A DNA stretch of 64,000 bases from Auriscalpium vulgare (GCA_019915015.1 JAHBBC010000009.1:1-64000), one strand, 5' to 3'; numbered from the stretch's first letter, positions 1-9,700 are shown. Notes: generated from the sequence alone by a model not told the origin. Numbers and translations are program-made.

Positions 1-116
1 AAACCCTAAACCCTAAACCCTAAACCCTAAACCCTAAACCCTAAACCCTAAACCCTAAACCCTAAACCCTAAACCCTAAACCCTAAAACCCTAAAACCCT
101 AAACCCTAAACCCTAA
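1..116. repeat. Terminal telomeric repeat array (CCCTAAA)n
   Basis: About sixteen tandem CCCTAAA heptamers start at base 1, with two CCCTAAAA variants near 85-98. The C-rich strand reads 5' to 3' away from the end, as expected at a left chromosome terminus, so the G-rich TTTAGGG strand would form the 3' overhang on the left. The array runs without any spacer into the Penelope-like element. The seven-base unit is the form best known from plants; TTAGGG is usual in fungi. Confidence 0.95.
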
Positions 117-130
117 GCATCATCTCCATC

Positions 131-2869
131 GTGGAGGAGCGGGACGCTGCTGTCAAGTCCAAGGCCACCCGCAAGGCGGCTTTGGACTCGGATGTTGACG
201 TGACCATGGCCGACGCTACCGGCCCGTCCACCAAGTCGATCCAAGCGATCGTGGACAAGGCAGTTGGTCGCGCAATCCAAAAGACCGGCAAGAAGCCGGC
301 GTCCAAGAAGGTGAGTTCATCTGCTCACACTGCCCCTTCGTATGACGCCATCTCTAACTTCTTCTGGTCAGAAACCGCAGCCCAACGCCAAGGCGTCGGG
401 CTCGAAGGGGAAGGACCCGCGGGACTACGTCCCGCCTCCCACTCGCAAGCGTCCGCGCGCGACTGGCAAGTCCACCATCCCCCCACAGAAGCGGGTCAAC
501 GCCGCCCTCCGCAAGGAGAAGGCGAAGGCCAAGGGCAAGGGAAAGTCGACCAGTACGTACCTGGCCGCCCTTGGACTATACCGGACTGGCTGCTAACAGT
601 CCCTCACACACAGGCAATTGAGATTTTGTTCGCGCAGTTATCTCCTAGCTACATAGATGCGAATAAATTTAAATCTTACGTTCATCTCTCTACTGGTGTG
701 ACGCTTCCTAAGGAATATGCGTATCAATTAAGTGTTGGTATGCGTTTTATGTCCTATCGTTCGCAGAACGCCAACCTCATACGCGAAGCGTGGAAGGACT
801 TTGAACGCCGCATGCGATGGCGTTTATTCTTTGCGTTCTCTGGCGAACAATCAATATATGATCCTGATTACGAGGTGAAACCCGCTCCTGGTAAACCCAA
901 GAAGACACCACCCGTACTACCGCTATACCTCGAACGTGGTCTCCGCGAAGGTCGTCGCTTCGTTTATAATACGATCGACAATATACCTCCGGAGCAGACG
1001 AAGGAGACTCGCCAATTTCTCGGCCCTTCGCTCACAGCCACCGAGGCCTATCTGCGCGACCATGACTACGTTGTCACGGGCACAGATAAGAATTTAGGAA
1101 TTGCGGTGTCAGAGAAAACCTGGATCATCGAAAAATGCGAAGACATCTTACGCGTAGACGCAGATTATGAGTCTATCACCGCGTTCGAATGCACAGCTAT
1201 TCTTCGCCGGAAACAAATTGAGATTGAAGCTATCGCAGAGTTAGCTGAGAATTCAATCTACTTTGAAGGCAACGTCAGCGAATTTTTGCGGTCTAAAATA
1301 GTAGACAACGCTGATGTGTTAGAAACCGTTCCGCGTTTCTACGGGATACCCAAAATACATAAGGTGCCAACTAAAATGCGGCCCATTATACCATGTCACT
1401 CGGCAGTGATGAATCCTTGCGCTAAATTTGTTTCTAAGAAACTTAAACCGCTCATCTTAGCGGCGCCAACAATCCTACATGGAACCAAAGACTTGGCGAT
1501 AAAATTAAGTCAACTCAGTCTCGATGCGAAACGTCGCTGGTACATTGTTACCGGCGACGTCGTTGCATACTATCCCAACGTCCCGATCGAATCGTGTCTT
1601 GCAGTTGTCTATCAACTGTATTGCGACCTCGTATTTGGAAATATGACGGAGGAGACAAAACCCAACGACCGCGAACAACTCGAGGTCTTTCGACGTTCCC
1701 TGTACGCAGGAAACACTGAGTTGGTTACAGTCTTTCAAGGCAAATATTACAAGCAACGCCGCGGACTCGCTATGGGCGTTGCTGACTCGCCGGACCTCGC
1801 TAATTTGTGGGGCTCGTATTGCGAGGATAAATATAAAGTCCTTGACCACCCTAGAATCCCTTTCTACGGGAGGTACATCAATGACTGCCTCGCTATCGTA
1901 TATGCTTCGTCTGAGCGCGAAGCACTCGATATCGTACAATCAGTTGTTAAAATCGATGGCTGTACAATTGAATGGTCTGCGTCCGATTTGAAGCAAGTCT
2001 TCTTAGACATGACGCTGTATCGTGATGAGTTTAATACACTCCAGCACATGCCCTACCGCAAAGCGCAGAACCATCAAGAAAGAATTCCGTGGACATCGCA
2101 CCATCCTTTAGACGTCAAACGAGGTACGTTTATTGGAGAAATGTCCCGGTTAGCCACGCTGTCGAGCACTAGCCGTGCTTATGCAGACGCAATGCGGGGG
2201 TTAGTCACCCTCTATAAAGCTCGTGGTTATCCGGAAGCGTTAGTTGACGCTTGGTTATCATACAATTATAAAGAACGTTGGAACAAACGGATCAGTGTCA
2301 CCCCTGACCGCAATCCCGGAGGCGTTCTGGTTTTGAAAACCGAGTACAACACCGCTTGGAATTATTTCAATGCAATGGAGTTTGGAAACACCATCTTAGG
2401 ATATTGGCGCGAATGGCTCGAAAGAGCTGATCGCGGCGACTTCAATAGGAAGTATCCGCCGCCCGCAGACGGCGATGCGGACGTCTTGGTCACTGATCTT
2501 CGTCTTCGGACGGAGGTTTCGCGGCTAGGATTCCCTCCCATCGACCTGCCTGACGTGCGGAAGCTCGATATCCTTAATCGTCGAATGATTGTGAGTCGCA
2601 AACGCACTCGCAATCTATTTGACATTACAAATCTTTGGAAAAAGGTGGTTTTCCAGGAGTTGGACGAGCGCGTATCTGCCGATGTCGCCCAGGAACTGGA
2701 CGGGCATATGGCCAAGGTTAATCGGATACGCGACCACGCTCTTATCGACGCACCGGCACCCGTAGTCCCTGCCCCTGGTGAAGGGGATTCCTCGGACGTA
2801 GATCGGAACATCCATCGTCGACACTCGCCCCCGGCCCCGGACACTTGGGTGTACGGACGGACTTGGTGA
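131..2869 (+). CDS. Penelope-like reverse transcriptase, 5'-incomplete, no GIY-YIG endonuclease
   Basis: The reading frame is open leftward into the telomeric repeat and there is no ATG at its start (131 is GTG), so the true N terminus is missing or undefined. Counting from 131, the PLE signatures are TDKNLGIAV near residue 318, YGIPKIHK at 404 followed by MRPI, motif A TGDVVAYYPNVP (Asp476), motif B GLAMGVADSP (Gly545) and motif C GRYINDCLAI (584-585). Motif C normally carries two Asp; here the first is Asn. The C terminus ends in a basic and Pro-rich tail without GIY-YIG. The N-terminal 160 residues are basic and low in complexity. Possible GT-AG introns lie at 311-371 and from 553 to about 599-613, but the phase of the second is unclear and the frame is also open without splicing. 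I consider the PLE identity secure and the activity doubtful. Confidence 0.85.
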   Translation: MEERDAAVKSKATRKAALDSDVDVTMADATGPSTKSIQAIVDKAVGRAIQKTGKKPASKKVSSSAHTAPSYDAISNFFWSETAAQRQGVGLEGEGPAGLRPASHSQASARDWQVHHPPTEAGQRRPPQGEGEGQGQGKVDQYVPGRPWTIPDWLLTVPHTQAIEILFAQLSPSYIDANKFKSYVHLSTGVTLPKEYAYQLSVGMRFMSYRSQNANLIREAWKDFERRMRWRLFFAFSGEQSIYDPDYEVKPAPGKPKKTPPVLPLYLERGLREGRRFVYNTIDNIPPEQTKETRQFLGPSLTATEAYLRDHDYVVTGTDKNLGIAVSEKTWIIEKCEDILRVDADYESITAFECTAILRRKQIEIEAIAELAENSIYFEGNVSEFLRSKIVDNADVLETVPRFYGIPKIHKVPTKMRPIIPCHSAVMNPCAKFVSKKLKPLILAAPTILHGTKDLAIKLSQLSLDAKRRWYIVTGDVVAYYPNVPIESCLAVVYQLYCDLVFGNMTEETKPNDREQLEVFRRSLYAGNTELVTVFQGKYYKQRRGLAMGVADSPDLANLWGSYCEDKYKVLDHPRIPFYGRYINDCLAIVYASSEREALDIVQSVVKIDGCTIEWSASDLKQVFLDMTLYRDEFNTLQHMPYRKAQNHQERIPWTSHHPLDVKRGTFIGEMSRLATLSSTSRAYADAMRGLVTLYKARGYPEALVDAWLSYNYKERWNKRISVTPDRNPGGVLVLKTEYNTAWNYFNAMEFGNTILGYWREWLERADRGDFNRKYPPPADGDADVLVTDLRLRTEVSRLGFPPIDLPDVRKLDILNRRMIVSRKRTRNLFDITNLWKKVVFQELDERVSADVAQELDGHMAKVNRIRDHALIDAPAPVVPAPGEGDSSDVDRNIHRRHSPPAPDTWVYGRTW

Positions 2870-3264
2870 GAAGTATCTGTTGGTAGGCCTGTTGGCCTGC
2901 TATGGCGGAACGGCTTGTTTACCCTAGGAGCGCCCCCTCGCGGAGTCGTACCCAAGGGACGCATTGTCGTTACCTTGCTCTGCACACGCGGGCCTGGGTT
3001 TGTTCTCCATGTGGGTAGAGCCTAGTAAACCTTAGTGCGCTGATGGACACCGCCTGATAGAGAAAATCAACCATGACCGCCACATTCCGGCTGTTCGTGG
3101 CGATAAAGAACTCCTCCATTGAACAACGCAAGTTATTCACACAACTCACAAGGTCCAAGTGCCCTTGGAAAATTTACAAGACCACGGATCGTCGCGTGGG
3201 AGGTAAACCCTTAAGTGAGTATCTGTATAATGCAGAATACGCCAGCAACTGATGTTCGCTGCAG

Positions 3265-3330
3265 CCCTAAAACCATAACCCTTAAACCTAAACCTAACCC
3301 TAGACCCTCAACCCTAGACCTAACCCTAAA
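3265..3330 (+). repeat. Degenerate internal telomere-like tract, copy 1
   Basis: A run of CCCTAAAA, CCTAAA and CCCTAGA variants lies between the 3'UTR and the 455-bp terminal unit. An identical tract is present at 5043-5108 in copy 2. It may be an old telomeric junction now carried as part of the element. Confidence 0.8.
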
Positions 3331-3673
3331 CGGTTAGGCGCTGGGCGGGTGGGTTAGGAGTGGTGATGTCATCAGCTCTCGTGGGAGCTGATTGCATAAT
3401 GGTGCCTGCGCTTCTCTGGAAATTTCCGAATTTCCAATTTGCGTTCCCATCGGAATTCTGATTTCCTAATCGGATCGGAATCCGATGGAAGGTTCCTCAC
3501 CGTTGGTTCGGGTCCGTTCTCACAGGGCATCGCATAATGATGCGAGAACATCGGTCCCGCGCATGTCGGATCTTGGGAAAGATCCGGCCTTGTCGCGCGG
3601 GAAGCGTTGGCAGTGTGGATACCGCCCCACATGCGCTCCCGCGCTGTGTGGGTCGCGTTCCCATTGGCTGACT

Positions 3674-3745
3674 GCAGGTCCTGATGAGCCTATAAAGGCG
3701 AAACGGGTTCGGCGTCGACATCCCATCGACTCCCCGTTGACCTGC
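3674..3745 (+). ncRNA. Type I hammerhead ribozyme, PLE copy 1
   Basis: All core elements are present in order. Stem I is GCAGGTC (3674-3680) paired perfectly with GACCTGC (3739-3745). The core CTGATGA is at 3681-3687. Stem II is GCC/GGC (3688-3690 with 3697-3699) closed by the loop TATAAA. The core GAAA is at 3700-3703. Stem III begins CGGG (3704-3707) paired with CCCG (3733-3736), and a GTCGA/TCGAC hairpin lies further out. The predicted cleavage triplet is GUU, with scission after 3738. Stem I is the open stem, which makes this type I, the form known from PLEs. The RNA was not folded computationally. Confidence 0.9.
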
Positions 3746-3785
3746 CCCTTCTATAGCGCTCTTCAGTGGTCGCTTCGCTCCCCCT

Positions 3786-3797
3786 CCCTAAACCCTA
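3786..3797 (+). repeat. Interstitial telomeric junction between PLE copies 1 and 2
   Basis: The sequence CCCTAAACCCTA ends the 3' unit of copy 1 and merges with the 5'-truncated start of copy 2, which resumes at the base matching 2018 in copy 1. The last bases may belong to either side. It fits telomere-primed addition of copy 1 onto an end that already carried truncated copy 2. Confidence 0.85.
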
Positions 3798-4647
3798 TCG
3801 TGATGAGTTTAATACACTCCAGCACATGCCCTACCGCAAAGCGCAGAACCATCAAGAAAGAATTCCGTGGACATCGCACCATCCTTTAGACGTCAAACGA
3901 GGTACGTTTATTGGAGAAATGTCCCGGTTAGCCACGCTGTCGAGCACTAGCCGTGCTTATGCAGACGCAATGCGGGGGTTAGTCACCCTCTATAAAGCTC
4001 GTGGTTATCCGGAAGCGTTAGTTGACGCTTGGTTATCATACAATTATAAAGAACGTTGGAACAAACGGATCAGTGTCACCCCTGACCGCAATCCCGGAGG
4101 CGTTCTGGTTTTGAAAACCGAGTACAACACCGCTTGGAATTATTTCAATGCAATGGAGTTTGGAAACACCATCTTAGGATATTGGCGCGAATGGCTCGAA
4201 AGAGCTGATCGCGGCGACTTCAATAGGAAGTATCCGCCGCCCGCAGACGGCGATGCGGACGTCTTGGTCACTGATCTTCGTCTTCGGACGGAGGTTTCGC
4301 GGCTAGGATTCCCTCCCATCGACCTGCCTGACGTGCGGAAGCTCGATATCCTTAATCGTCGAATGATTGTGAGTCGCAAACGCACTCGCAATCTATTTGA
4401 CATTACAAATCTTTGGAAAAAGGTGGTTTTCCAGGAGTTGGACGAGCGCGTATCTGCCGATGTCGCCCAGGAACTGGACGGGCATATGGCCAAGGTTAAT
4501 CGGATACGCGACCACGCTCTTATCGACGCACCGGCACCCGTAGTCCCTGCCCCTGGTGAAGGGGATTCCTCGGACGAAGATCGGAACATCCATCGTCGAC
4601 ACTCGCCCCCAGCCCCGGACACTTGGGTGTACGGACGGACTTGGTGA
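3796..4647 (+). pseudogene. C-terminal fragment of the PLE reverse transcriptase
   Basis: This frame encodes the same residues as the copy 1 ORF from Tyr-Arg-Asp-Glu onward and stops at the same place. It lacks the catalytic palm completely, so it cannot encode a polymerase. The open frame extends a little upstream through the terminal unit of copy 1, which is fortuitous. One Val to Glu difference from copy 1 lies in the acidic segment near the C terminus. Confidence 0.85.
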
Positions 4648-5042
4648 GAAGTATCTGTTGGTAGGCCTGTTGGCCTGCTATGGCGGAACGGCTTGTTTAC
4701 CCTAGGAGCGCCCCCTCGCGGAGTCGTACCCAAGGGACGCATTGTCGTTACCTTGCTCTGCACACGCGGGCCTGGGTTTGTTCTCCATGTGGGTAGAGCC
4801 TAGTAAACCTTAGTGCGCTGATGGACACCGCCTGATAGAGAAAATCAACCATGACCGCCACATTCCGGCTGTTCGTGGCGATAAAGAACTCCTCCATTGA
4901 ACAACGCAAGTTATTCACACAACTCACAAGGTCCAAGTGCCCTTGGAAGATTTACAAGACCACGGATCGTCGCGTGGGAGGTAAACCCTTAAGTGAGTAT
5001 CTGTATAATGCAGAATACGCCAGCAACTGATGTTCGCTGCAG

Positions 5043-5108
5043 CCCTAAAACCATAACCCTTAAACCTAAACCTAACCCTAGACCCTCAACCCTAGACCTA
5101 ACCCTAAA
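5043..5108 (+). repeat. Degenerate internal telomere-like tract, copy 2
   Basis: This is the copy 2 counterpart of 3265-3330, with the same order of variant repeats. It directly precedes the 455-bp terminal unit at 5109. Confidence 0.8.
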
Positions 5109-5451
5109 CGGTTAGGCGCTGGGCGGGTGGGTTAGGAGTGGTGATGTCATCAGCTCTCGTGGGAGCTGATTGCATAATGGTGCCTGCGCTTCTCTGGAAA
5201 TTTCCGAATTTCCAATTTGCGTTCCCATCGGAATTCTGATTTCCTAATCGGATCGGAATCCGATGGAAGGTTCCTCACCGTTGGTTCGGGTCCGTTCTCA
5301 CAGGGCATCGCATAATGATGCGAGAACATCGGTCCCGCGCATGTCGGATCTTGGGAAAGATCCGGCCTTGTCGCGCGGGAAGCGTTGGCAGTGTGGATAC
5401 CGCCCCACATGCGCTCCCGCGCTGTGTGGGTCGCGTTCCCATTGGCTGACT

Positions 5452-5523
5452 GCAGGTCCTGATGAGCCTATAAAGGCGAAACGGGTTCGGCGTCGACATC
5501 CCATCGACTCCCCGTTGACCTGC
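5452..5523 (+). ncRNA. Type I hammerhead ribozyme, PLE copy 2
   Basis: Same sequence as the copy 1 ribozyme at an offset of 1778. CTGATGA begins at 5459 and predicted cleavage is after 5516. Stem I, stem II, the GAAA core and stem III are all preserved. Confidence 0.9.
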
Positions 5524-5563
5524 CCCTTCTATAGCGCTCTTCAGTGGTCGCTTCGCTCCCCCT

Positions 5564-5570
5564 CCCTAAA
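5564..5570 (+). repeat. Single telomeric unit between PLE copies 2 and 3
   Basis: One CCCTAAA separates the end of copy 2 from the start of the third 455-bp unit. Confidence 0.75.
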
Positions 5571-6025
5571 CGGTTAGGCGCTGGGCGGGTGGGTTAGGAG
5601 TGGTGATGTCATCAGCTCTCGTGGGAGCTGATTGCATAATGGTGCCTGCGCTTCTCTGGAAATTTCCGAATTTCCAATTTGCGTTCCCATCGGAATTCTG
5701 ATTTCCTAATCGGATCGGAATCCGATGGAAGGTTCCTCACCGTTGGTTCGGGTCCGTTCTCACAGGGCATCGCATAATGATGCGAGAACATCGGTCCCGC
5801 GCATGTCGGATCTTGGGAAAGATCCGGCCTTGTCGTGCGGGAAGCGTTGGCAGTGTGGATACCGCCCCACATGCGCTCCCGCGCTGTGTGGGTCGCGTTC
5901 CCATTGGCTGACTGCAGGTCCTGATGAGCCTATAAAGGCGAAACGGGTTCGGCGTCGACATCCCATCGACTCCCCGTTGACCTGCCCCTTCTATAGCGCT
6001 CTTCAGTGGTCGCTTCGCTCCCCCT
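5571..6025 (+). mobile_element. PLE copy 3: isolated 455-bp terminal unit
   Basis: Only the terminal unit is present, matching 3331-3785 and 5109-5563 base for base except for one C to T change near 5836. It starts exactly where the degenerate telomeric tract ends in the longer copies. It may be a strongly truncated insertion, a product of recombination between telomeric tracts, or an independently mobile small unit. Confidence 0.85.
5914..5985 (+). ncRNA. Type I hammerhead ribozyme, PLE copy 3
   Basis: Third copy of the ribozyme, at an offset of 2240 from the first. CTGATGA is at 5921-5927 and predicted cleavage is after 5978. All core and stem bases match copy 1. Confidence 0.9.
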
Positions 6026-6057
6026 CCCTAAACCCTAAAACCCTAAACCCTAAACCC
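6026..6057 (+). repeat. Interstitial telomeric tract at the inner edge of the PLE array
   Basis: About four and a half CCCTAAA units, one of them an 8-mer, follow copy 3. This is probably the telomere that once capped the chromosome before the PLEs were added. Confidence 0.9.
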
Positions 6058-6462
6058 GTCCCCGACTCCCCTGCGATCGCGACCATCCCGCCTAGTTCCG
6101 TCGCGGCTTCGACACCGGGCGACCCCGCCGACTCCGACGAAGAGGAAGACGAGCTCGCTGCTCCCGTCAAGCCGCCGGCTTCCCATGAAGACGATGAGGA
6201 CAACGGGGACGACGGTGCCTCCGGGGTTAGCGATCCCCCTCCCGTCGCGGGACCGTCGGGCAGTGTGACCGGCGAGGATGAGGAGGACGAGGCCGATGAA
6301 GAGGGCGGCCACGCGGCCGGCGAGGACGACGAGGATGACGAGGACGGCACCGAGGCGGCCGGCGTGGACGATGAGGACGACGAGGAAGAGGAGGACAGCG
6401 ACGCGGCTCCGGCGGAGGGTGCTGCCTCTGTCGAGGTCGCCGATATGGACGTCGACGAGTAG
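6058..6462 (+). pseudogene. C-terminal remnant of an acidic, low-complexity protein
   Basis: The open frame runs out of the telomeric tract with no start codon of its own and ends at a TAG at 6460-6462. The roughly 135 residues are Pro/Ala-rich and then strongly acidic (runs of Asp and Glu), ending ...DMDVDE. No domain is recognisable. Because it begins directly at a telomeric repeat, it looks like a gene cut by a chromosome break that was then healed with telomere repeats. It could equally be the tail of an unrecognised retroelement ORF. Confidence 0.5.
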
Positions 6463-6735
6463 TGTAGGGCCGTCCGACTCCTAGTATGCTTTTCTTGCCT
6501 CACGCTTGTATGATACGCTTCCGCTCGACGCGCTTTCCCTGTATACTCGTGCGTTGTAGTCTTGTCCGTGCTCATAAAAATAGCAATTTAGTGTTCCCCC
6601 ACCACAAAAGGAGAGAAAATAAGTTAAAACCCGTGGCCTCAGTGTACTGTCCGTGGTGTATCTCCTTAACGCGTTACCTAAATTTAGTCACGTCGCGACC
6701 TCCCCCCGACTGAAACTGCTGACCCCAGCAGATGT
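6463..6735. other. Region between the acidic remnant and the Ty3 pol gene, with a possible polypurine tract
   Basis: There is no coding sequence here. On the minus strand, a G-rich run at about 6704-6712 lies just past the pol stop and is a candidate polypurine tract. The rest should be the 3' LTR of the minus-strand Ty3 element, but I cannot match it to the sequence beyond the gag start. Confidence 0.4.
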
Positions 6736-6745
6736 ACAGGGTCTG

Positions 6746-9700
6746 TCAGGCGACACTGCCGTCTTCCGCGCTGTTGCTCGCGGTGTCCGACGTGTCGCTG
6801 TCTATGCTGCGTGATTCCTGTGCTTGGGCGTCGGGGCCAGGCTGCCCGAGAAGCTCATTTAGTCGTCGGGCGGGTATGTCGATGAACTCCGGTAGCGGAG
6901 GAAGCGTGATGTGTGGTCGCGCGAAGTATGGAATGACGCGAAACTCCGCCGTGGGCCTGTCAAAGACCGCCCCGTGCATATCGCACAGGACGTACGGTCC
7001 ACCACGTCGCCGCCCAATTACGATGAACGGACCGTCGTAGCGAGGCAGCATCTTGCGGTCGAGTGATTTCTCGAACTGTGTGAAACGTACCAGGACAAGG
7101 TCGCCTCGTTGGAAGCCGTAGTTCTTGATCGACGCTTCGTGGTCGCGCTCGAAAATCAGCGCATCCTGCCGCCGCTTGTCGAACACTTTCGAGTGGAGCG
7201 TACGGAGCTGGGTGCGGCGCTTCTGAAGTGCGACAGCCCGTCGCGCGATTAAATCCGTCGTCGACAGTATCGAGTCGGGCGGTGGTAGGAGATACGTCGC
7301 TTCTACGATATCGAGGGGCATCAATGCCTGCATGCCGGTCGCCGCGAAGTAGGGGGAGCAGCCCATACGCCTGCGCGTTGTGATCCTGTCCGCCCAGAAT
7401 ACCGAGTGTGCGACCGTGGCCCACTTGCTCGCGTCACCGTCGGCGGCCTTGTACAGGGCCTGTCGGACGTCGAAATGCGATCGCTCTACGATTCCGTTGG
7501 ATCGCGAGTTATAGCCTGAGATGCGGATGTGCTGCACGCCGTAATCTTCTTCGAGGTGCTTCATCGCTGCTAGGTACGGCGTCCCGTTATCCGTTACGAT
7601 TTCCCGGAGCGCTCCCCAGCGACAGAGTACGTCCTCGAATATCCATCGCGCGAGCGACTTGGCATTTTCCTGTCGCAGCATGCGCCACTCTGGGAAATGC
7701 GAGACCGAGCACCTTCCTTGTACGATGTATTTGAAACCTCGAGAAGCCGGCATGTGCATGGTATCAGCGTACATCTTGGCGAACAGCGGCGCCGGGGTCG
7801 CGACCGTTGGGGGAATGAGCACGTGCTTGACCTGTCGCACTTGGCAAATATGGCATGATCGTACAAACCATGCGACGTCGCGATCCATGTACGGCCACCA
7901 GAAGCGTTCGAGGAGAAACATCTTGGTCGGGTACGCGCCGCGATGTCCGACATCGTCGTGACAGGCCTTCAGAGCCCCTATGCGGCGTTCCGGGGGTAGG
8001 ACGAGTTGGTGGCGGCCCTGCGGCTCCTTGCGAAAGAGACTCGTGCCGTCAAGGAAGAACTCGGTGCAGTACCGCAGGAACGTCGCGTACTCTTGGTCGG
8101 AAAAGCCATCCGGCCGCTGGAGCGTGTTGTGCCATTCCCGAACTCGCACAATTCGTTCGTCGGCTTGCTGCGCCTTGATGTCGCGGTCGACGGCGTCGTA
8201 AGACATCTCCGTCGGGGCGGCCTGGGTGACGAACGTCGCGATCGCGGCCCTTGGGTGGTCGCGTGGGTCCCCCGACCGTGGCCTTGTACTGCGCGGTACG
8301 TATGCGTTCACGAGGTGAATGAATCCATACATCGCGTCGACCCAGTCCTCGAACCCGTCGTGCTCGTTTTCTGCCACGTCGCCCGGTTGGCGCCTTCGTC
8401 GTGACATTCCGTCAGGCCCATGAAACAGGCCGGGCACGTGAACGAGGACGAAATGGAACATTAGAATGGCGATGATCCACCTATTCATGCTGGCCGAGGG
8501 TTCAATATCAGGGTTGTCGAGCATGCCCTTAATGTAGCGTGCGTCGACTTCCACGACCATGTTCCGCACTCCGATGAGATATATCTTCAGCGCGCGGAGC
8601 GCCCGAAACAGGCCGTATAATTCTAACTTTGGTTGCGAAAAACGCGCCTCGCGATCGTTCAACGCGATGGACCCAAACCGTGCGTACCGACGCTTCTTGC
8701 GACTCTTCGGATCGTCGGCGTCAGCCTGGCACAGCAAGAACCCGACCGCAATAGGAGACGTATCGACCGCGAGGATAACCGGTTCGCCCGACTGATAGTC
8801 GATCGGTTTCAGGGCTGGCGACTCCAGCAACGCGCTTTTGAGATCTTCCATAGCTGCTAATTGTTCCGCTCCGAATTCGAATGGCACATCTTTCCTCGTA
8901 AGGTGCGTGAGCGCATGCGCGCGATGTGCGAAATGGTGGATGAAGATCCTCAGCACCCCGACCGTCCCGAGGAACGCCCGCACATCGGACAGGTCTTGAC
9001 ATGGCCCCCAATTCACAATCTTAGCCACCCGTTGTTCGTCGGGGATCCGCCCGTCCCTCGTGCAGCGGTGTCCGACCACGACAATTTCGGGCGCGCACAA
9101 AATAGTCTTCCAACCCGAAAACGTCCCGCCCGAATAACCCATGCGCTGTACGACGCGGTTGAGATTCTGAAAGTGTTCCCAGACAAATCGGCGGATGCCC
9201 GCGTTGTCAGCGATTGTCTCGTACTTCCCCTGGTCGTCCTTGTATTCGCTCGCGGGGCCCTTGACCGGTACGTCATCAATAAACGGTATCGTGACGTGGG
9301 GAATTTCCGGCCTCAGGATATGTGTGACGTCGTCGTGGAAGATAGGCACTGAATTCGTCCAGCCCATCGGTAGTGTTACCAACCGCAGCGCACCGTAAGG
9401 GGTCTGGAACGTAGTGAGGTCGCGCGACGCTGGGTCCAACGCTCGCTCGTCGTATCCGACGTACAGATCCAGCATCGCGCCGCAAGCCCGACCCGCGAAT
9501 TGCTCGGCCAGTTGGTCGGTAAACGGGGGCACCCCGGAATGAGCTATCGTGACGGCGTTTAACGGCTCCAGGCTGTGCACTATGCGCAGGCTCGTTCCAT
9601 CCTTTTTGACCACGCAGAACCACCGCGACCTATACGACGAATTGGATGGTTCGTAGACGTTCGCGGCCAACTTCCGACTGATTTGTTCCATGACTTGGTC

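Larger units (their letters stand above)
117..3785 (+). mobile_element. Telomeric Penelope-like retroelement, copy 1 (5' end lost or abutting the telomere)
   Basis: This is the longest of three same-orientation copies. It consists of an RT ORF open at its 5' side, a 3' untranslated region (2870-3264), a degenerate telomere-like tract (3265-3330) and a 455-bp 3' unit (3331-3785) containing a hammerhead ribozyme. It lies between the terminal telomere repeat and a short CCCTAAA junction. Its 5' end faces the telomere and its 3' end faces inward, the polarity expected if the G-rich telomere 3' end primes reverse transcription of an RNA containing C-rich repeats. Telomere-associated, endonuclease-lacking PLEs are known in basidiomycetes, and I infer membership in that group. 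Confidence 0.85.
3796..5563 (+). mobile_element. Penelope-like retroelement, copy 2 (5'-truncated)
   Basis: Copy 2 matches copy 1 from base 2018 onward at a constant offset of 1778. I see three substitutions in about 1.77 kb: T/A at 2801 versus 4579, a G/A change near 2830, and A/G near 3169. The RT motifs are lost, while the C-terminal coding part, the 3'UTR, the degenerate telomeric tract and the ribozyme unit are kept. The near identity means recent duplication or transposition, and the single truncated end suits incomplete reverse transcription. Confidence 0.9.

Noticed and set aside
3041..3075. Second hammerhead-like motif in the PLE 3'UTR (CTGATGG, CTGATAG, GAAAA)
   Set aside because: The core does not match CTGANGA and no stem I or II complementarity was found.
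3691..3697. TATA box in the PLE terminal unit that could drive the neighbouring copy
   Set aside because: TATAAA forms the loop closing stem II of the hammerhead ribozyme. The ribozyme explains it fully, so I do not claim a promoter, although a dual role is not excluded.
3485..3889. Small ORFs repeated in each PLE terminal unit (134, 86, 74 and 68 codons)
   Set aside because: They recur only because the noncoding unit is repeated, and they overlap the ribozyme on both strands.
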